Of a stretch of 64,000 nucleotides of DNA, positions 11,640 through 21,752 are shown in pieces. Numbering within the stretch: the first letter of the stretch is position 1; each line of letters opens with the position of its first letter. Under the pieces are notes generated by a model. It was not told the DNA's origin. It did no database searches and was given only the letters and a program-made list of their open reading frames with translations. The stretch comes from Plasmopara viticola. Lineage: Eukaryota > Oomycota > Peronosporomycetes > Peronosporales > Peronosporaceae. The stretch is taken from contig MBPM02000063.1 of the NCBI GenBank assembly GCA_001695595.3, forward strand, positions 1 to 64,000. Direction: 5' to 3'. Made by a program: the position numbers and the translations under genes.

Positions 11640-13330
11640 GTGTACTCACCACTATTATCACTTAAAATAGTCGTGACTCGCTTGTCTTGACTCGCTTGCC
11701 AGTGTGCTTTTCGGCCAATGCAACAAAGTCGGCAAACTTGTCTACAATTTCAGACTTCAACTTGATACGAGAATCGTGACTTGTCATCGATGACCGTAAC
11801 GAGGTAGCGCTTTCCGCCGAACGTTGGCGTTTGCATTGGAGCGCACACAAGTCAATTTACCAAGCGCACATCCGTCACAAAGCTCCCACTTGCTGACCGA
11901 TGTTAATACATTTCCAGTGGCAAGTTTCTTTTTGACAATTACATTAAGTCCTTCAAATTGAATATGACCAAGCAGAAGGTGCCAGAGGTACGAATCGGTA
12001 TCCTTGACGCAGCTAGACCGTTTGTACACACACACTTCTTCAAGAGCAACAGGATTCAATTGAAGCTTGAACAATTCTTTTCCTTCACGAGCACCAAGTT
12101 CCCATTTTACTTCCTGTGTCTTTGCAACGCATCCATCGTTGTTAGGTGTTACCGGACCAATGTTGTTGGTGGATCGATCAACCGAAAAAAATTGCGGGAC
12201 AACATCACACATTAGTGAGCACACCTTTTTTCACTCCATTCGATGTCTTCTTAGACATAACGGCATCTCAGCTACGGATTGCTTGCGCGACACCATTTTC
12301 TGCTAGATGCACGTCCACCGGAGTGAAAACCTTGTCATTCCTCATGAACGTCTTCGAGTTTGACATGTGCTACGTTGCTCCTGAGACGACCAGCCAAATG
12401 TCACTTGACCTGACAGAGCCATCGCCGTCGCCAGTCGAAAACAAGTAATCGTCACAGTCGTCCCCGTTAGCACAATTTGCACGCTGTGATCGATGTCTAT
12501 CGAACTCAGTGCTCGCTCGCAGCAATATCCTTAGTAAGAAGTCCAACGAAAACAAGCTAAGGAAAAGCTTCAAAATGTGCCACACCGAAGTGAGCACACC
12601 CTATTTCGTCTCGCATGGCGTCGTCATCATCTTCACGATATCGCCTGTGCTAACTGATTGAACAATACCGTCATTCATCAAATGCACGTCAATTGGAGGT
12701 AAAATTATATAATTTTTCCTGTACTCTTTTGAGTATAATATATGCTGCGTTGCTTCAAAACCAACTAGCCACACACCACTCGATCAAGCAGTACACGCAA
12801 AGTCACCAGCCAAAAAGAGATAATTTCCAGAGTGATCCTCACTCTGCACGACATTTGCGTGCCGTGAACTCTGCCTTTCCGAATTTTCTAGAATTCGCAC
12901 CGAGCAATTGGCATTCCAATGCCCGTACTCACTACAGTAGTGAAAGGCGCTGCTTACCTTTGCAAGCGCTTGTCGTTCCTTGTGGCGTCCACTCTCAGTC
13001 GGTATAGATGCTTGACCTTGAAAAGGCGTGGCTCCATCGACGCCGCCAACGCCACAAGCTCCCACGACAACCTTGTCTTCAAAGCTGCGATGAGGAGCAC
13101 AAACGATTCGCTCAAACTTTCGAGAAGCGTGATGACCAAGTCATCCTCGGTGACCGAAGCACCAACCGCGCCGATCTGTTCCGCCAGGTTTTTCATCTTG
13201 TTAATGTGTGAGAAAGCGGTTTCGAAGACGATAGTAAAGTGGGCAGAGTATGCGGAGCTTGAGTCCGTAACCTGTAGTAAAGGTTGCTACAGCATTAGAT
13301 GGCAAATGCAAAGTGAATATATGTAAGGTT
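11640..13330 (-). pseudogene. Relic H: two fused copia fragments, minus strand
   Basis: Read on the minus strand, a gag-to-protease piece comes first (13230-12540): SHINKMKNLAEQIGAVG, a CCHC-like FHYCSEYGHWNANC, and a degenerate protease at 12780-12722 (WLVGFEATQH). After LFSLDFLLRILLRAS a second piece begins (about 12530) with the linker RHRSQRAN, a second degenerate protease (IWLVVSGAT, about 12420), the GAG-preintegrase HxxxH/CxxC region (LWHLLLGHI..CDGCALGK, to about 11850) and an integrase stub (EIVDKFADFVALAEKHTGKRVK). The protease region is thus present twice in the same direction. LTR-like sequence lies at 13300-13330. It belongs to the A/C/D group. Confidence 0.8.
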
Positions 13331-13615
13331 CTTAGTTTGCTATCATGTACTGCCTGTCGTCTGTCTCTAGAATATTCTACCAAATATTTCATTGAATTCC
13401 TAACCATACATACACAAAATCTATGTATCTTCTACCGCCTTTCCGGATGCACTCAACTGGATGCTTGTGTGGCGACTGCTTACCATTGTTGAGGTTCCGA
13501 AACTGCAACTTACATCAGCGCTGTGCACAAGTCTATCTACTTTGGCAAATTCCGGTGGGTACCGGCTAACGGCTGGTGGTCGAGGAGTCTCCTCTGAGTC
13601 AAAGTCGATAAAGGC
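13331..13615. other. Unassigned spacer, possible LTR debris
   Basis: No coding remnant recognised. The left edge (13300-13345) resembles the AACTAAGGACC..AAATATATTCACTTTGCATTT part of the copia LTRs in reverse orientation. The rest cannot be assigned. Confidence 0.3.
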
Positions 13616-14565
13616 TTAGATTATTTTGAGCCCGGTGAAGGCAATTACAAACCGAAACAAGATTTGAGAATGATAGCGGGAAGTGTATGTTCGTATTAGG
13701 CATTAAGCTGGTCGATAACGACAACGGTAGCGTGACGATGTCTCAGCGACGCAATATTGACGATGTTTTCAAGGTTTTGGCATGAGCGACTGCAAAGCCG
13801 TCATCAACACAACAGACACAAGTATTCGACTCACACCAAGCAACGCGACGACCAGGAGCGACAAACCGTTTTGTGAAGCAGTAGCGCTATTAAAACGCAC
13901 GTTGCTACATTTTGTGCTGGTGCATCAATGCACTTGTTGACTGCGATTTGACAAAGTATCACTTTTGCTGTGGGCTAAAGGTCGCGCTGTATTAAAATTA
14001 AAAAGCCGAACACTGGATGGCAGTCACACGTATGCTGCAATACTTGCAAGGAGCCAGATCGCATGGCATCTGCTTCAAGCCTAGCAACAAGGAATACTTT
14101 TGTGTACGGCAGACCGAATATCGACTTTGGGGTAGGCTTATAATCTCAAAGGGGCTCCAGTGATCTGGGGAAGCAAGGAACAGTCAAGTGTGTCACGATC
14201 AGCTACTGTGGCAGAGTACATTGCGCTAAGATTAGCGATTCAAAAACGCAAATGGGTTCATTGCTTGCTGTGTGAGATCAAAAATGCCGGAGCCAAAAAG
14301 CCTGGACACGAGCTCAAAATTATGGAAGCCAACCAGTCGGGCAACAAGATGACAAAAATACAGGAAATAATGGTCGTGCCAAGCATATTGACATCGAGTA
14401 CCACCAGTGACGAAGTCAAGCGTGGTTAAGTCAAGTTTGTGTAATGTGGACCTCCGGTGGTGTTAGCGTTTATCATTTCCAAAGGACTACCAGAACCGCG
14501 TCACAAGGTTTTGACAGCAGCACTCGGCATACACGTGTGTTTGCATTGAAGGGGTATGTTGTATA
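13616..14565 (+). pseudogene. Relic I: B-lineage copia RT/RNase H fragment
   Basis: A frame-broken copy of the C-terminal part of the element at 24-29 kb. It shows FVLGIKLVDNDNGSVTMSQRRN (about 13690-13755), the RNase H stretch SSVSRSATVAEYIALRLAIQKRKWVHCLLCEI (14176-14280), EANQSGNKMTK, AKHIDIEYHH-like sequence, and an end near 14550 equivalent to the B-element terminus [10 protein letters not shown]. Several stops and frameshifts are present, so it is a dead fragment. Confidence 0.75.
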
Positions 14566-14899
14566 TTGACGGTTATTGACGCAGCAATGATACCCACTGT
14601 TAGGACTGTGCTTGTGGCAAGCAACTTATTGCTTTTGGCGTCATCCATTGTCGGTGTTAGGTCTGCTACTGCAGCATGCAAACTACTTGAGTATATCCCA
14701 CGTAATCACGGTGTTGTTTAGACGCATACGATGACTGGATGATTGTTATGGCATATGATTTATATGTGGACTACACATATTTCGGGTAGCTTAAAGCAAA
14801 CCCCACAAATAAATTCACCTCTAAATGATCCTTTTCCTGCACAAGTATTCTCCACTCTACAGTGTAGACGTCCATCAAATTCTTAAAGTCTTTTCTTTC
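14566..14899. other. Unassigned AT-rich spacer
   Basis: No gene or recognisable domain. It follows directly after the end of relic I, where a 3' LTR would be expected (TGTTGTATATTG at 14557), but no partner LTR was found. Confidence 0.3.
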
Positions 14900-16135
14900 T
14901 TATCCAGTGGTCGACCAAATTTAACGTCTATGTGACTAAGTCGAACGTGTCAGAGGTGCGAAGTGTCATCCCCATGGCATCCCATCGAAGTTGTCACCTT
15001 TGCCATTTCAGCCAGAATTGTTGCCATGTAGAGCTTTAATAATCCTTTTCTCTTCGCGAGCATCAACCTTTTATCGAAGACCTTTTGCATTAGTAAGACA
15101 GCCAAATTGCTCAAAGGTACTTAGTCCAACGTCCGTTGTAAAACGGTCCTTCGAAGACAACTTCCGACATCACTATGTCACCCATTTCAGCCGCTTGAAA
15201 AATACCGTCATCAGCAAGGTGTACTTCATCATACACTCTTTTGAGTACGCCATATGCTGAGTTGCGCCCGAGTCTACTAGCCCGACACAAATAAGAGAAC
15301 AAATTGCACCATTCACTCGCTACGGTCTTTGCCGCTCCGCATTGATACAGATTTGCACGGGACACTTAACAATCTAATGTCCTTGTTCCCTACAGTAATG
15401 ACAAGACCCTCTTGTCATTGTGTACATAGATCGTTTCTTGCGCTTGTTGCTGTCATTGATCATGAACGCTTGCTCTTGGTACTGCGCGACGCCATCGACG
15501 CTGCCACCTTGTTCCTTGCGCTTTATGTCTGCGTGTAGCACCCGAGACGTCACAAGCTCCCACGTCAATGAATCAGCACGTGAATTTAGTGCCGTAGTGA
15601 GAAATTGATACGATTCACTTCAAATGCTCAGAGACATGATTGCCAAGTCATACTCGACAACCGGAGCCTCAATCGCATCAAGCTGCTTCGCTAGTTTTGT
15701 TAACGGGTTGATTTGCCGGAGTTCATCATCACCGATATCTATCGTTGCTGTCAGGCAACGTAGACGATGGAAGACTCGATCGGCGAGGCTCTCGTTTCGA
15801 AATGTCCTTCGAGCCTTGACCGTGCATCGTGCGCGCCTCTTGCTGAGCAAACCAGTGGCAGCTGTCAATGACCCATCGCAATAAAGATGACTGCAAGCGC
15901 TTCGCGTGACTTCCTGTTAGATATACCTTAGTACAGCGACGTGATGCATTGCTTCAAAATAATCTCGCCACTTGCCACGTCTCAAATGTCTTTCTCCTCT
16001 AATATCATCTGCATCTTAAATATTCAGTTCTGGAAGTTAGTGCCGTTGAAATTTTTAATTTGGCTTGACGTAGGCGCGTCCATGGTGGCAGGGGATGGAA
16101 AAGCAGAGTCTGCGGGTCTTGGACTTAAAACCAAT
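14900..16135 (-). pseudogene. Relic J: copia gag-protease fragment, minus strand
   Basis: On the minus strand from about 16130: a degenerate gag start (PADSAFPSPATMDAP), gag core (KARRTFRNESLADRVFHRLR..KLAKQLDAIEAP, 15868-15620), WELVTSRVLHADIKRKEQGG (about 15565), a truncated zinc knuckle CHYCREQGH (about 15400), then VHLADDGIFQAAEMGDIV (about 15220) and weak preintegrase remains. It is broken by many frameshifts and belongs to the A/C/D group. Confidence 0.75.
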
Positions 16136-16274
16136 TAAAAGTGTTGTCCGAACACTAGTTGACAAAAACAAAGTGAATATCTTCCAGGTCCTTAGTTCGC
16201 AAAACTATTTGCTACTCATGATTTATGTACTGGACTCACTATACTATACTAGCTCCTAGATCTAGTTTTGGCCA

Positions 16275-16355
16275 ATCGGAAAGCATATTCATCCTGACGT
16301 GTCATCTATCTATGTTAGCAACGGTTGACAACCGCCGTCCGACACTTGCATTACT
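16275..16355 (-). repeat. LTR remnant, inverted partner of 17487-17570
   Basis: AGCATATTCATCCTGACGTG and the following ~50 bp match, in reverse complement, the stretch near 17500-17560 (TGACACGTCAAGAGGGTATG). This is the 5' LTR remnant of relic J, and the mate is the 3' LTR remnant of relic K, so both relics carried one LTR type in opposite orientations. Confidence 0.6.
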
Positions 16356-16422
16356 TACCGGTTGGTTGACTTCTGTGGAGACGTCTCCTTGTTAGCGTGA
16401 TGCAGTTACATCAAGCAAAATA

Positions 16423-17405
16423 AGCATGAATTGATCCTTGTGGCATTTGAGATTTATGACCTGGTACTTGCATGTATCAATGATAAGCTGCTGAAGATGG
16501 CGAAAAAGCACTCAGCGAGCAATTCAAGATGACGAATCTCGGTCGACTAAGTTCTTTCGGGCGTAAACACTGATCAAGACACTTTGGGAGGTAACATGTG
16601 TACTCGTCGGACTACATTAACGAGTGACATCTTAAAACAATTTGGTTTGAATAAAAGAAATCTTGTTGGGAATTCTCAAGATCCAGGACTCGATTGACCA
16701 AGGCCATGTACGTAGGAGGATGTAGCCATAATGAAACCATGACAAAAGTCTTATATCGAATAGCAGTCGGTTGCCTCATGTATCTGATGGTTCGATTTCG
16801 GCTAAAGATAGCAGCCGCAGCGAGAGTACTTAGCCGATTTGCCTCAAACCCATGTCCAGCGCTCTCAAAAGGGTTTTTAGGTACGCGCAAGGAACAAAAA
16901 CGCATGGCATTACGTTCGATATCAAGACCAAGAAGAACTTAGAGGCTATTCAGATGCAGATTGGGCAGGCGATGTGGAAATACGACGAAGCACAAGTGGC
17001 TATGCTTTCATGGTGAATGAAGAATGCGTCAGATAGAATTTTAGTAACAGTAGACAAAGGCACTATTCTCAGTAAAAGCTGAGTAAGTTGCTTTGACAGA
17101 AGCAGCTCAAGAGGCGACCTGATTAAAGGCTTTTCTATGCCAGCCTGGTGAAATGTCAAGTAGTCAGCGATCAAAAGGAATAAAGACAATCAAAGTTCTA
17201 TCGCGCTGGCTAAGAATACTAAATTTCTCAAGCGCACCAAGCACATCGACATTTGCTATCTCTTTGTGTGAAAGATGATCAAGTGGTACTTGAATACTGC
17301 TCGGCACATGAGATGCCGGCCGATCCCATGACGAAGTCTATGCCAGCAACATAATTCTGCCTACCTCGGTGCGAGCTCGGTATTCACGCACCGCAAGCTG
17401 TCGCG
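16423..17405 (+). pseudogene. Relic K: copia RT/RNase H fragment
   Basis: Begins at the catalytic YVDD region, already degraded (VAFEIYDLVLACI, about 16440), continues through the RT thumb (GCSHNETMTKVLYRIAVGCLMYLMV, 16713-16790) and RNase H (YSDADWAGDVEIRRSTSGYAFMV, about 16945-17015), and ends with KDDQVVLEYC..MPADPMTKSMPAT (17270-17350). Interrupted by stops. It is related to groups A, C and E. Confidence 0.75.
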
Positions 17406-17486
17406 TCGTTGAAAGCGTTGCAAGGATTGTAATTGTAGGCCTCGCACAGTAGTAAAGTACCGGCGAAATATTGGTACACTGGTCTC

Positions 17487-17570
17487 CGACGACGGTTGTC
17501 CGACGGTGGTTGTCAAACGTTGCTAACCTACAAAGATGACACGTCAAGAGGGTATGCTTTGCGATCGACT
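17487..17570 (+). repeat. LTR remnant, inverted partner of 16275-16355
   Basis: Carries CGACGGTTGTCCGACGGTGG, then TTGCTAACCTACAAAGATGA and an AGAGGGTATGCTTTGCGATCG-like tail. The reverse complement is found at 16275-16355 with scattered mismatches. It sits just downstream of relic K, where its 3' LTR is expected. Confidence 0.6.
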
Positions 17571-17629
17571 AAAAATACATGTTAGTACTATCATATTTTA
17601 GTACATAATGAATGAGTGGTTTGGAGCTC

Positions 17630-18140
17630 GCGAATTTTGCAAAGTACGGACCTTGAGCCTATCCACTTTACATATTACCAAATAGTGGACACTTGGCCTG
17701 CTTTATCGAGCAGCAAGTCACGATTCCATACTAATGACACAGCTGAGCGCGCCATCAGAACAGTAGTTACAGTTGGTCGCACATTACTACACTATGCTAA
17801 ATCAAACAAGTACTTTAAGGACCTTAAATATATTCACTTTGTATTTTGCTATCTGCTGCTCAAGTAATTTGAACAACAGATCCGCCCTTTTTCGTCCACG
17901 ATTGCAAGCAAAGCTTCATTGGTAAATACTTTTTTAGACTAAGTCAAGTATGAAGCATCTGCGTGTTTTTGGCTGCTGAACGTTTACTCCCACACCGGAG
18001 GAAAAGCGGCTTAAGTCTTAAAAGCTCGTTCCGCTTTGTTAAGAGTCATCGAAGGGTTATCGAGTCTTTGACATTGAGGCAGGATAAATCGTTGTTAGTT
18101 GCGCCTTTACTTTTGATAAGCAAGTCCTAGCTTTGCATCT
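17630..18140 (+). pseudogene. Relic L: B-lineage integrase fragment
   Basis: [28 protein letters not shown] (17731-17814) corresponds to the integrase core of the B element ([21 protein letters not shown]), including the catalytic glutamate. MKHLRVFGC and TPEEKRLKS follow near 17950-18020. The frame is broken several times and both ends are missing. Confidence 0.7.
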
Positions 18141-18216
18141 ACTCAGTCGCATGTGACACAAATCATGATTCAGCTCTTTTACGCTACGAGTATCATGGGA
18201 ATGGAGGTGCTTCGAC

Positions 18217-18446
18217 CGTTGAAGATACGACTCTTCGAATAGCAGTAATGTAGCGTTAAGCTATTGGTACTGGTACCGGTCAACGATGTGACCAAGCAAT
18301 AGTGACGGCATGGATAGGCGCGTGGACAGATGCACTCAAGGTGAATGCGCTGGATAGGAAGATGATTTCATTTGGATGGTTAGTCGTTCTGACTGGCTTC
18401 GATAAGTGATTGGCTTGGAAGTGGCAAGTAGTTGCAAACTAGCCTC
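18217..18446 (+). repeat. Partial copia LTR, plus orientation
   Basis: Starts with TTGAAGATACGACTCTTCGA, similar to the LTR start at 36957, and ends with the LTR core TTCTGACTGGCTTCGATAAG and AAGTAGTTGCAAACTAG. It meets a minus-strand LTR piece head-on at about 18446. Confidence 0.55.
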
Positions 18447-19098
18447 CAAGCAGTCATCAATTGATTGCAGATATCAGTACCTACCGATACGTAGTCGCTG
18501 GTCGAGGCATTTCTTCGCCAACATCTTCGACAACACTCCCACTCGACTCGACAGCCGTTTGCTTGAATGCCGAGCATTCTCCGAAGTTTGCAGAATTGTG
18601 TTGCTGAAGTAGACTTCGTCATGATGTCGGCCAGCATATCTTGAGTTGGACAGTACTCGAGCACCACTTGGCCATCTTCCACCTTTTCGCGTATAAAGTG
18701 ATATCGAATGTCGATATGTTTGGTGCGCTTGTGGAATTCGGGATTATTGGCCAGCGCGATGGAACCTTGGTTGTCTTCGTAGATCTTGATCGCTTGACTA
18801 CTTGATAGTTCACCAAGCTCGCACAGAAAAGTTTTCAACCAAGTCGCCTCTTGACCTGCGTCCGTTAAAGCCATGTACTCTGCTTCTGTCGAAGAAAGTG
18901 CCACAGTCCGTTGTTTCTTGCTTCTCCAGCTGACGCAACCTCCATTCATCATGAAAGCATAGCCGCTTGTGCTTCGTCGAGTTTCCAAATCGCCTGCCCA
19001 ATCTGCATCTGAATAGCCTCGAAGTCCTTCTTGGTCTTGAGCTTTGAACATAATACCATGCGTCTTGGTTCCTTGCATGTATCTAAAGACCCTTTTGT
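18447..19098 (-). pseudogene. Relic M: copia RNase H with start of 3' LTR, minus strand
   Basis: From 19078 down, an open frame gives the copia RNase H: GYSDADWAGD, STSGYAFMMNGG, KKQRTVALSSTEAEYMALTDA, IYEDNQGSIALA, TKHIDIRYHFIREKVEDGQV, LADIMTK. The 3' LTR starts at about 18535 (TGTTGTCGAAGATG on the minus strand) and is cut off after about 90 bp. The coding frame runs through the LTR start, as in group A. Upstream it is cut by the LTR at 19099. Confidence 0.8.
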
Positions 19099-19386
19099 TG
19101 AAGGTAACCGGTTTCCCTCAGTTATATTCCGGTTTCCGAGGCTGTCCAATACGAGCGGCTGTCCGACGGTTCAAACAAACAACGATGGCGTCATGATTAG
19201 ACACATGGACAGGCGCACTCAAGATGATTGCGCCCGGATGGGAAAATGACTGCACCCGGATGGTGAGTCGTTCTGATTGGCTTAGATAAATCATTGGCTT
19301 AGAGGTAGCATGTAGTTGTGAACTAAGGACCTTTTAAATATATTCACTTTGCATTTTACCGATTAGCGCACACTCGAGCTTCTTCA
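19099..19386 (+). repeat. 5' LTR of element C1, a hybrid of B-type and A-type LTRs
   Basis: 288 bp from TGAAGGTAACCGG to ...CTTCTTCA. The first ~150 bp match the B LTR (TGAAGGTAACCGGTTTCCCT, GGCTGTCCAATACGAG), whereas the rest matches group A/C LTRs (GTTCTGATTGGCTTAGATAA, ATCATTGGCTTAGAGGTAGC, AACTAAGGACC). It is followed by GGTTATGGGCCCAA, the primer-binding site with one change from the other elements. Confidence 0.75.
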
Positions 19387-19390
19387 GGTT

Positions 19391-21467
19391 ATGGGCCCAA
19401 GCTCCGTCTTCCCTAACTCCGACATCCACTTCGCCCTCGCCATGGACGCCTCCACCACCAACCGCATTAACAAGTTCGATGGAACGAACTTCCACACTTG
19501 GAAGTTTGAGATGCAGATGGTGCGGGAGGAGCGTGACTTGTGGGAAGTGGTGAGCGGGGAGATCAAGCTGGAACACCTGACTACTGCGCTGGACCAGAGC
19601 ACGTTCAAGCGCAAGTCGAGGAAGGCGCTCGCGATCATCTGTCTTACGATGGAGGACTCGCAGCTGCCGTTGGTTCGTTCGGCGAGTGGTGCACACGATG
19701 CATGGTCGCGGCTTGAGGGACATTTCGAGAAGAAGAGCCTTGCGAATAAGCTCTTTCTTCGTCGCCGCTTCTTCACGGCCAAGATGGATGAAGGGGAAGA
19801 TGTGCTCGCGCACATTAACAGGATGAAGACGCTGGCGGAGCAGCTCGACGCTGTGGGTGCTCCGATTAGCGAGGACGACCTTGTGATCACGCTATTGGCA
19901 AGTCTCAGCGAGTCGTACGCGTTTCTTATCCCGGCACTCGAGTCAAGAGCCGACTCTTTATCGTGGAAACTCGTCGCGTCTCGGCTGCTACACGAAGACT
20001 TAAAGCGCAAAGAGCAAGGTGGCGGCGTCGATGGAGCCGCGCACAGCCAAGGTCAAGCATTTGCAATGGCGGACAATGGACGACGCAAGGGACGACAAGA
20101 GTCAGTGAAGGCAAGCAGTACTTGCCACTATTGTGGAAAGCATGGGCATTGGATTGCCAAGTGCCCGGCTTGAATTCGTGACAATGCGGGACGACAGCGA
20201 CCGCAGCGTGCTAGTGTCGCGCAGAGTAACGATGACGACTCTGGCGACTATCTTTTCTCGGTTGGTGAAGCTGCCTATCCCACCAAGTCGAGCTGTGTGT
20301 GGCTAGTTGACTCGGGGGCCACTCAACACATGACATACTCGAAAGAGTACATGAAAAACTACAAGAGAATTGACCCAGTGGATGTGCATCTCGCGGATGA
20401 TGGCGTGGTTCAAGCTTTGGGAACGGGTGACATTGTTATGTCGATGTTTACGCCTCGCGGAATGAAGAAGGGTGTTCTCACTTCGGTTTGGCACATTCCA
20501 AAGCTTTCGCGCAATTTATTCTTCGTTGGACGCTTTACAAAGGATGTTGGTCCAGTCACTTTTGAGCACGACGGCTGCTTTGCTGAAGCGAATGGTCTTC
20601 GCTGGAAGTTGGGCGCTCGTGAGGGAAAGCGACTGTCCAAGCTCTGCATGAAGCCAATTGTTGAAGACGAGGCCAATTTGACTAGCTCGTTGGGATACCA
20701 TGGGAACACCACGTCGTACCTCTGACACCTTCGACTAGGTCACATTGGTCACGGTGGTCTTTCGACTATTGTTGCAAAAGACTGTGGAGCAGGTATTGAC
20801 CTGTAGTCTGTTAACAAGTGGGAGCTGTGAAAAGGATGCGCTCTTGGCAAACAGACGCGGGTAAGCTTCATGAAGTCTTCACCCATACGCGCAAAGAAAA
20901 TTCTTGAAGTCATTCACAGCGATGTGTTTGGACCAATGCAAACGGCGACATTCAGTGGCAAGCGCTATTTTGCTACTTTTATCGACGAGAGGTCGCATTA
21001 CTGTGCTGTGTACTTGCTACGAAACAAGTCCGAGGTTGCCGACAAGTTTGCTACTTTCGTTGCGATGGCTGAAAATCAGAGGAACATGCGCGTTAAATCA
21101 CTCTGTTGTGATAATGGTGGCGAGTACACTTCTGGAGCAATGGCAAAGTTTTGTGCAGAGCGTGGCATCATACAGAAGTTTACGCCACCATACACGCCAC
21201 AACTGAATGGAGTCGTAGAACGCATGAATCGTACACTTGTTGAATGCGGACGGTGTATGCTGGAGCACGCTGGTCTGCCAAAAACTTATTGGGGTGAAGC
21301 TGTTCTAACTGCTGCGTTTCTTCGCAACCGATGTCCGACACGAGCTGTTGATCATGATGCGTCGCCGTTTCAACTGTGGACTGGCAAGAAGCCTTTGTGG
21401 GCAAATCTAAAGGTATTCGGCTGCCATGCTTACGTCTCAGTTCCCAAAGAGAAACGATCCAAGTTTG
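19391..21467 (+). pseudogene. Element C1: copia gag-protease-integrase, 3' truncated
   Basis: The frame from 19391 encodes gag (INKFDGTNFHTWKFEMQMV), ending just after the zinc knuckle CHYCGKHGHWIAKC at an in-frame TGA (20171-20173). The frame reopens downstream with the protease WLVDSGATQHM (20299), stops again at about 20723 (TGA for a Trp codon) and at 20812/20827, then gives integrase from 20870 ([34 protein letters not shown]). It is cut at 21467 in the C-terminal integrase region by the D-element LTR. The gag/pol TGA is shared with C2. RT and RNase H are absent. Confidence 0.8.
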
Positions 21468-21748
21468 TGTTGTCGAAGATGCTAGTGATGATACGCCTCG
21501 ACCAGCGACTACATATCGGTAAGTATCGGTATCTGCAATCAGTTGATGACTGACTGAGGGAGCGGGTTCAAGATGGGCAAAAGATCGGTTTCGGGATGGG
21601 AAGATGATTGCGCCCGGATGGTGAGTCGTTCTGATTGGCTTAGATAAATCATTGGCTTAGAGGTAGCATGTAGTTGTGAACTAAGGACCTTTTTAAATAT
21701 ATTCACTTTGCATTTTGCCAACTAGTGCTCACCTCGACCTTTTCAACA
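21468..21748 (+). repeat. 5' LTR of element D
   Basis: 281 bp, TGTTGTCGAAGATG...TTCAACA, inserted directly after GTTTG inside the C1 integrase. It contains the doubled TATCGGTA octamer, the twin ATTGGCTTAGA repeats and an AAATATATTC TATA-like element, and is followed by GGTTATGAGCCCAA. Confidence 0.85.
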
Positions 21749-21752
21749 GGTT

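Noticed and set aside
12693..13326. Plus-strand frames of 104 and 135 codons
   Set aside because: They are antisense to gag and zinc-knuckle remnants of relic H.
14557..14700. 3' LTR of relic I starting at TGTTGTATATTG
   Set aside because: No second copy of this sequence was found, and it is unlike the B LTR expected for this lineage.
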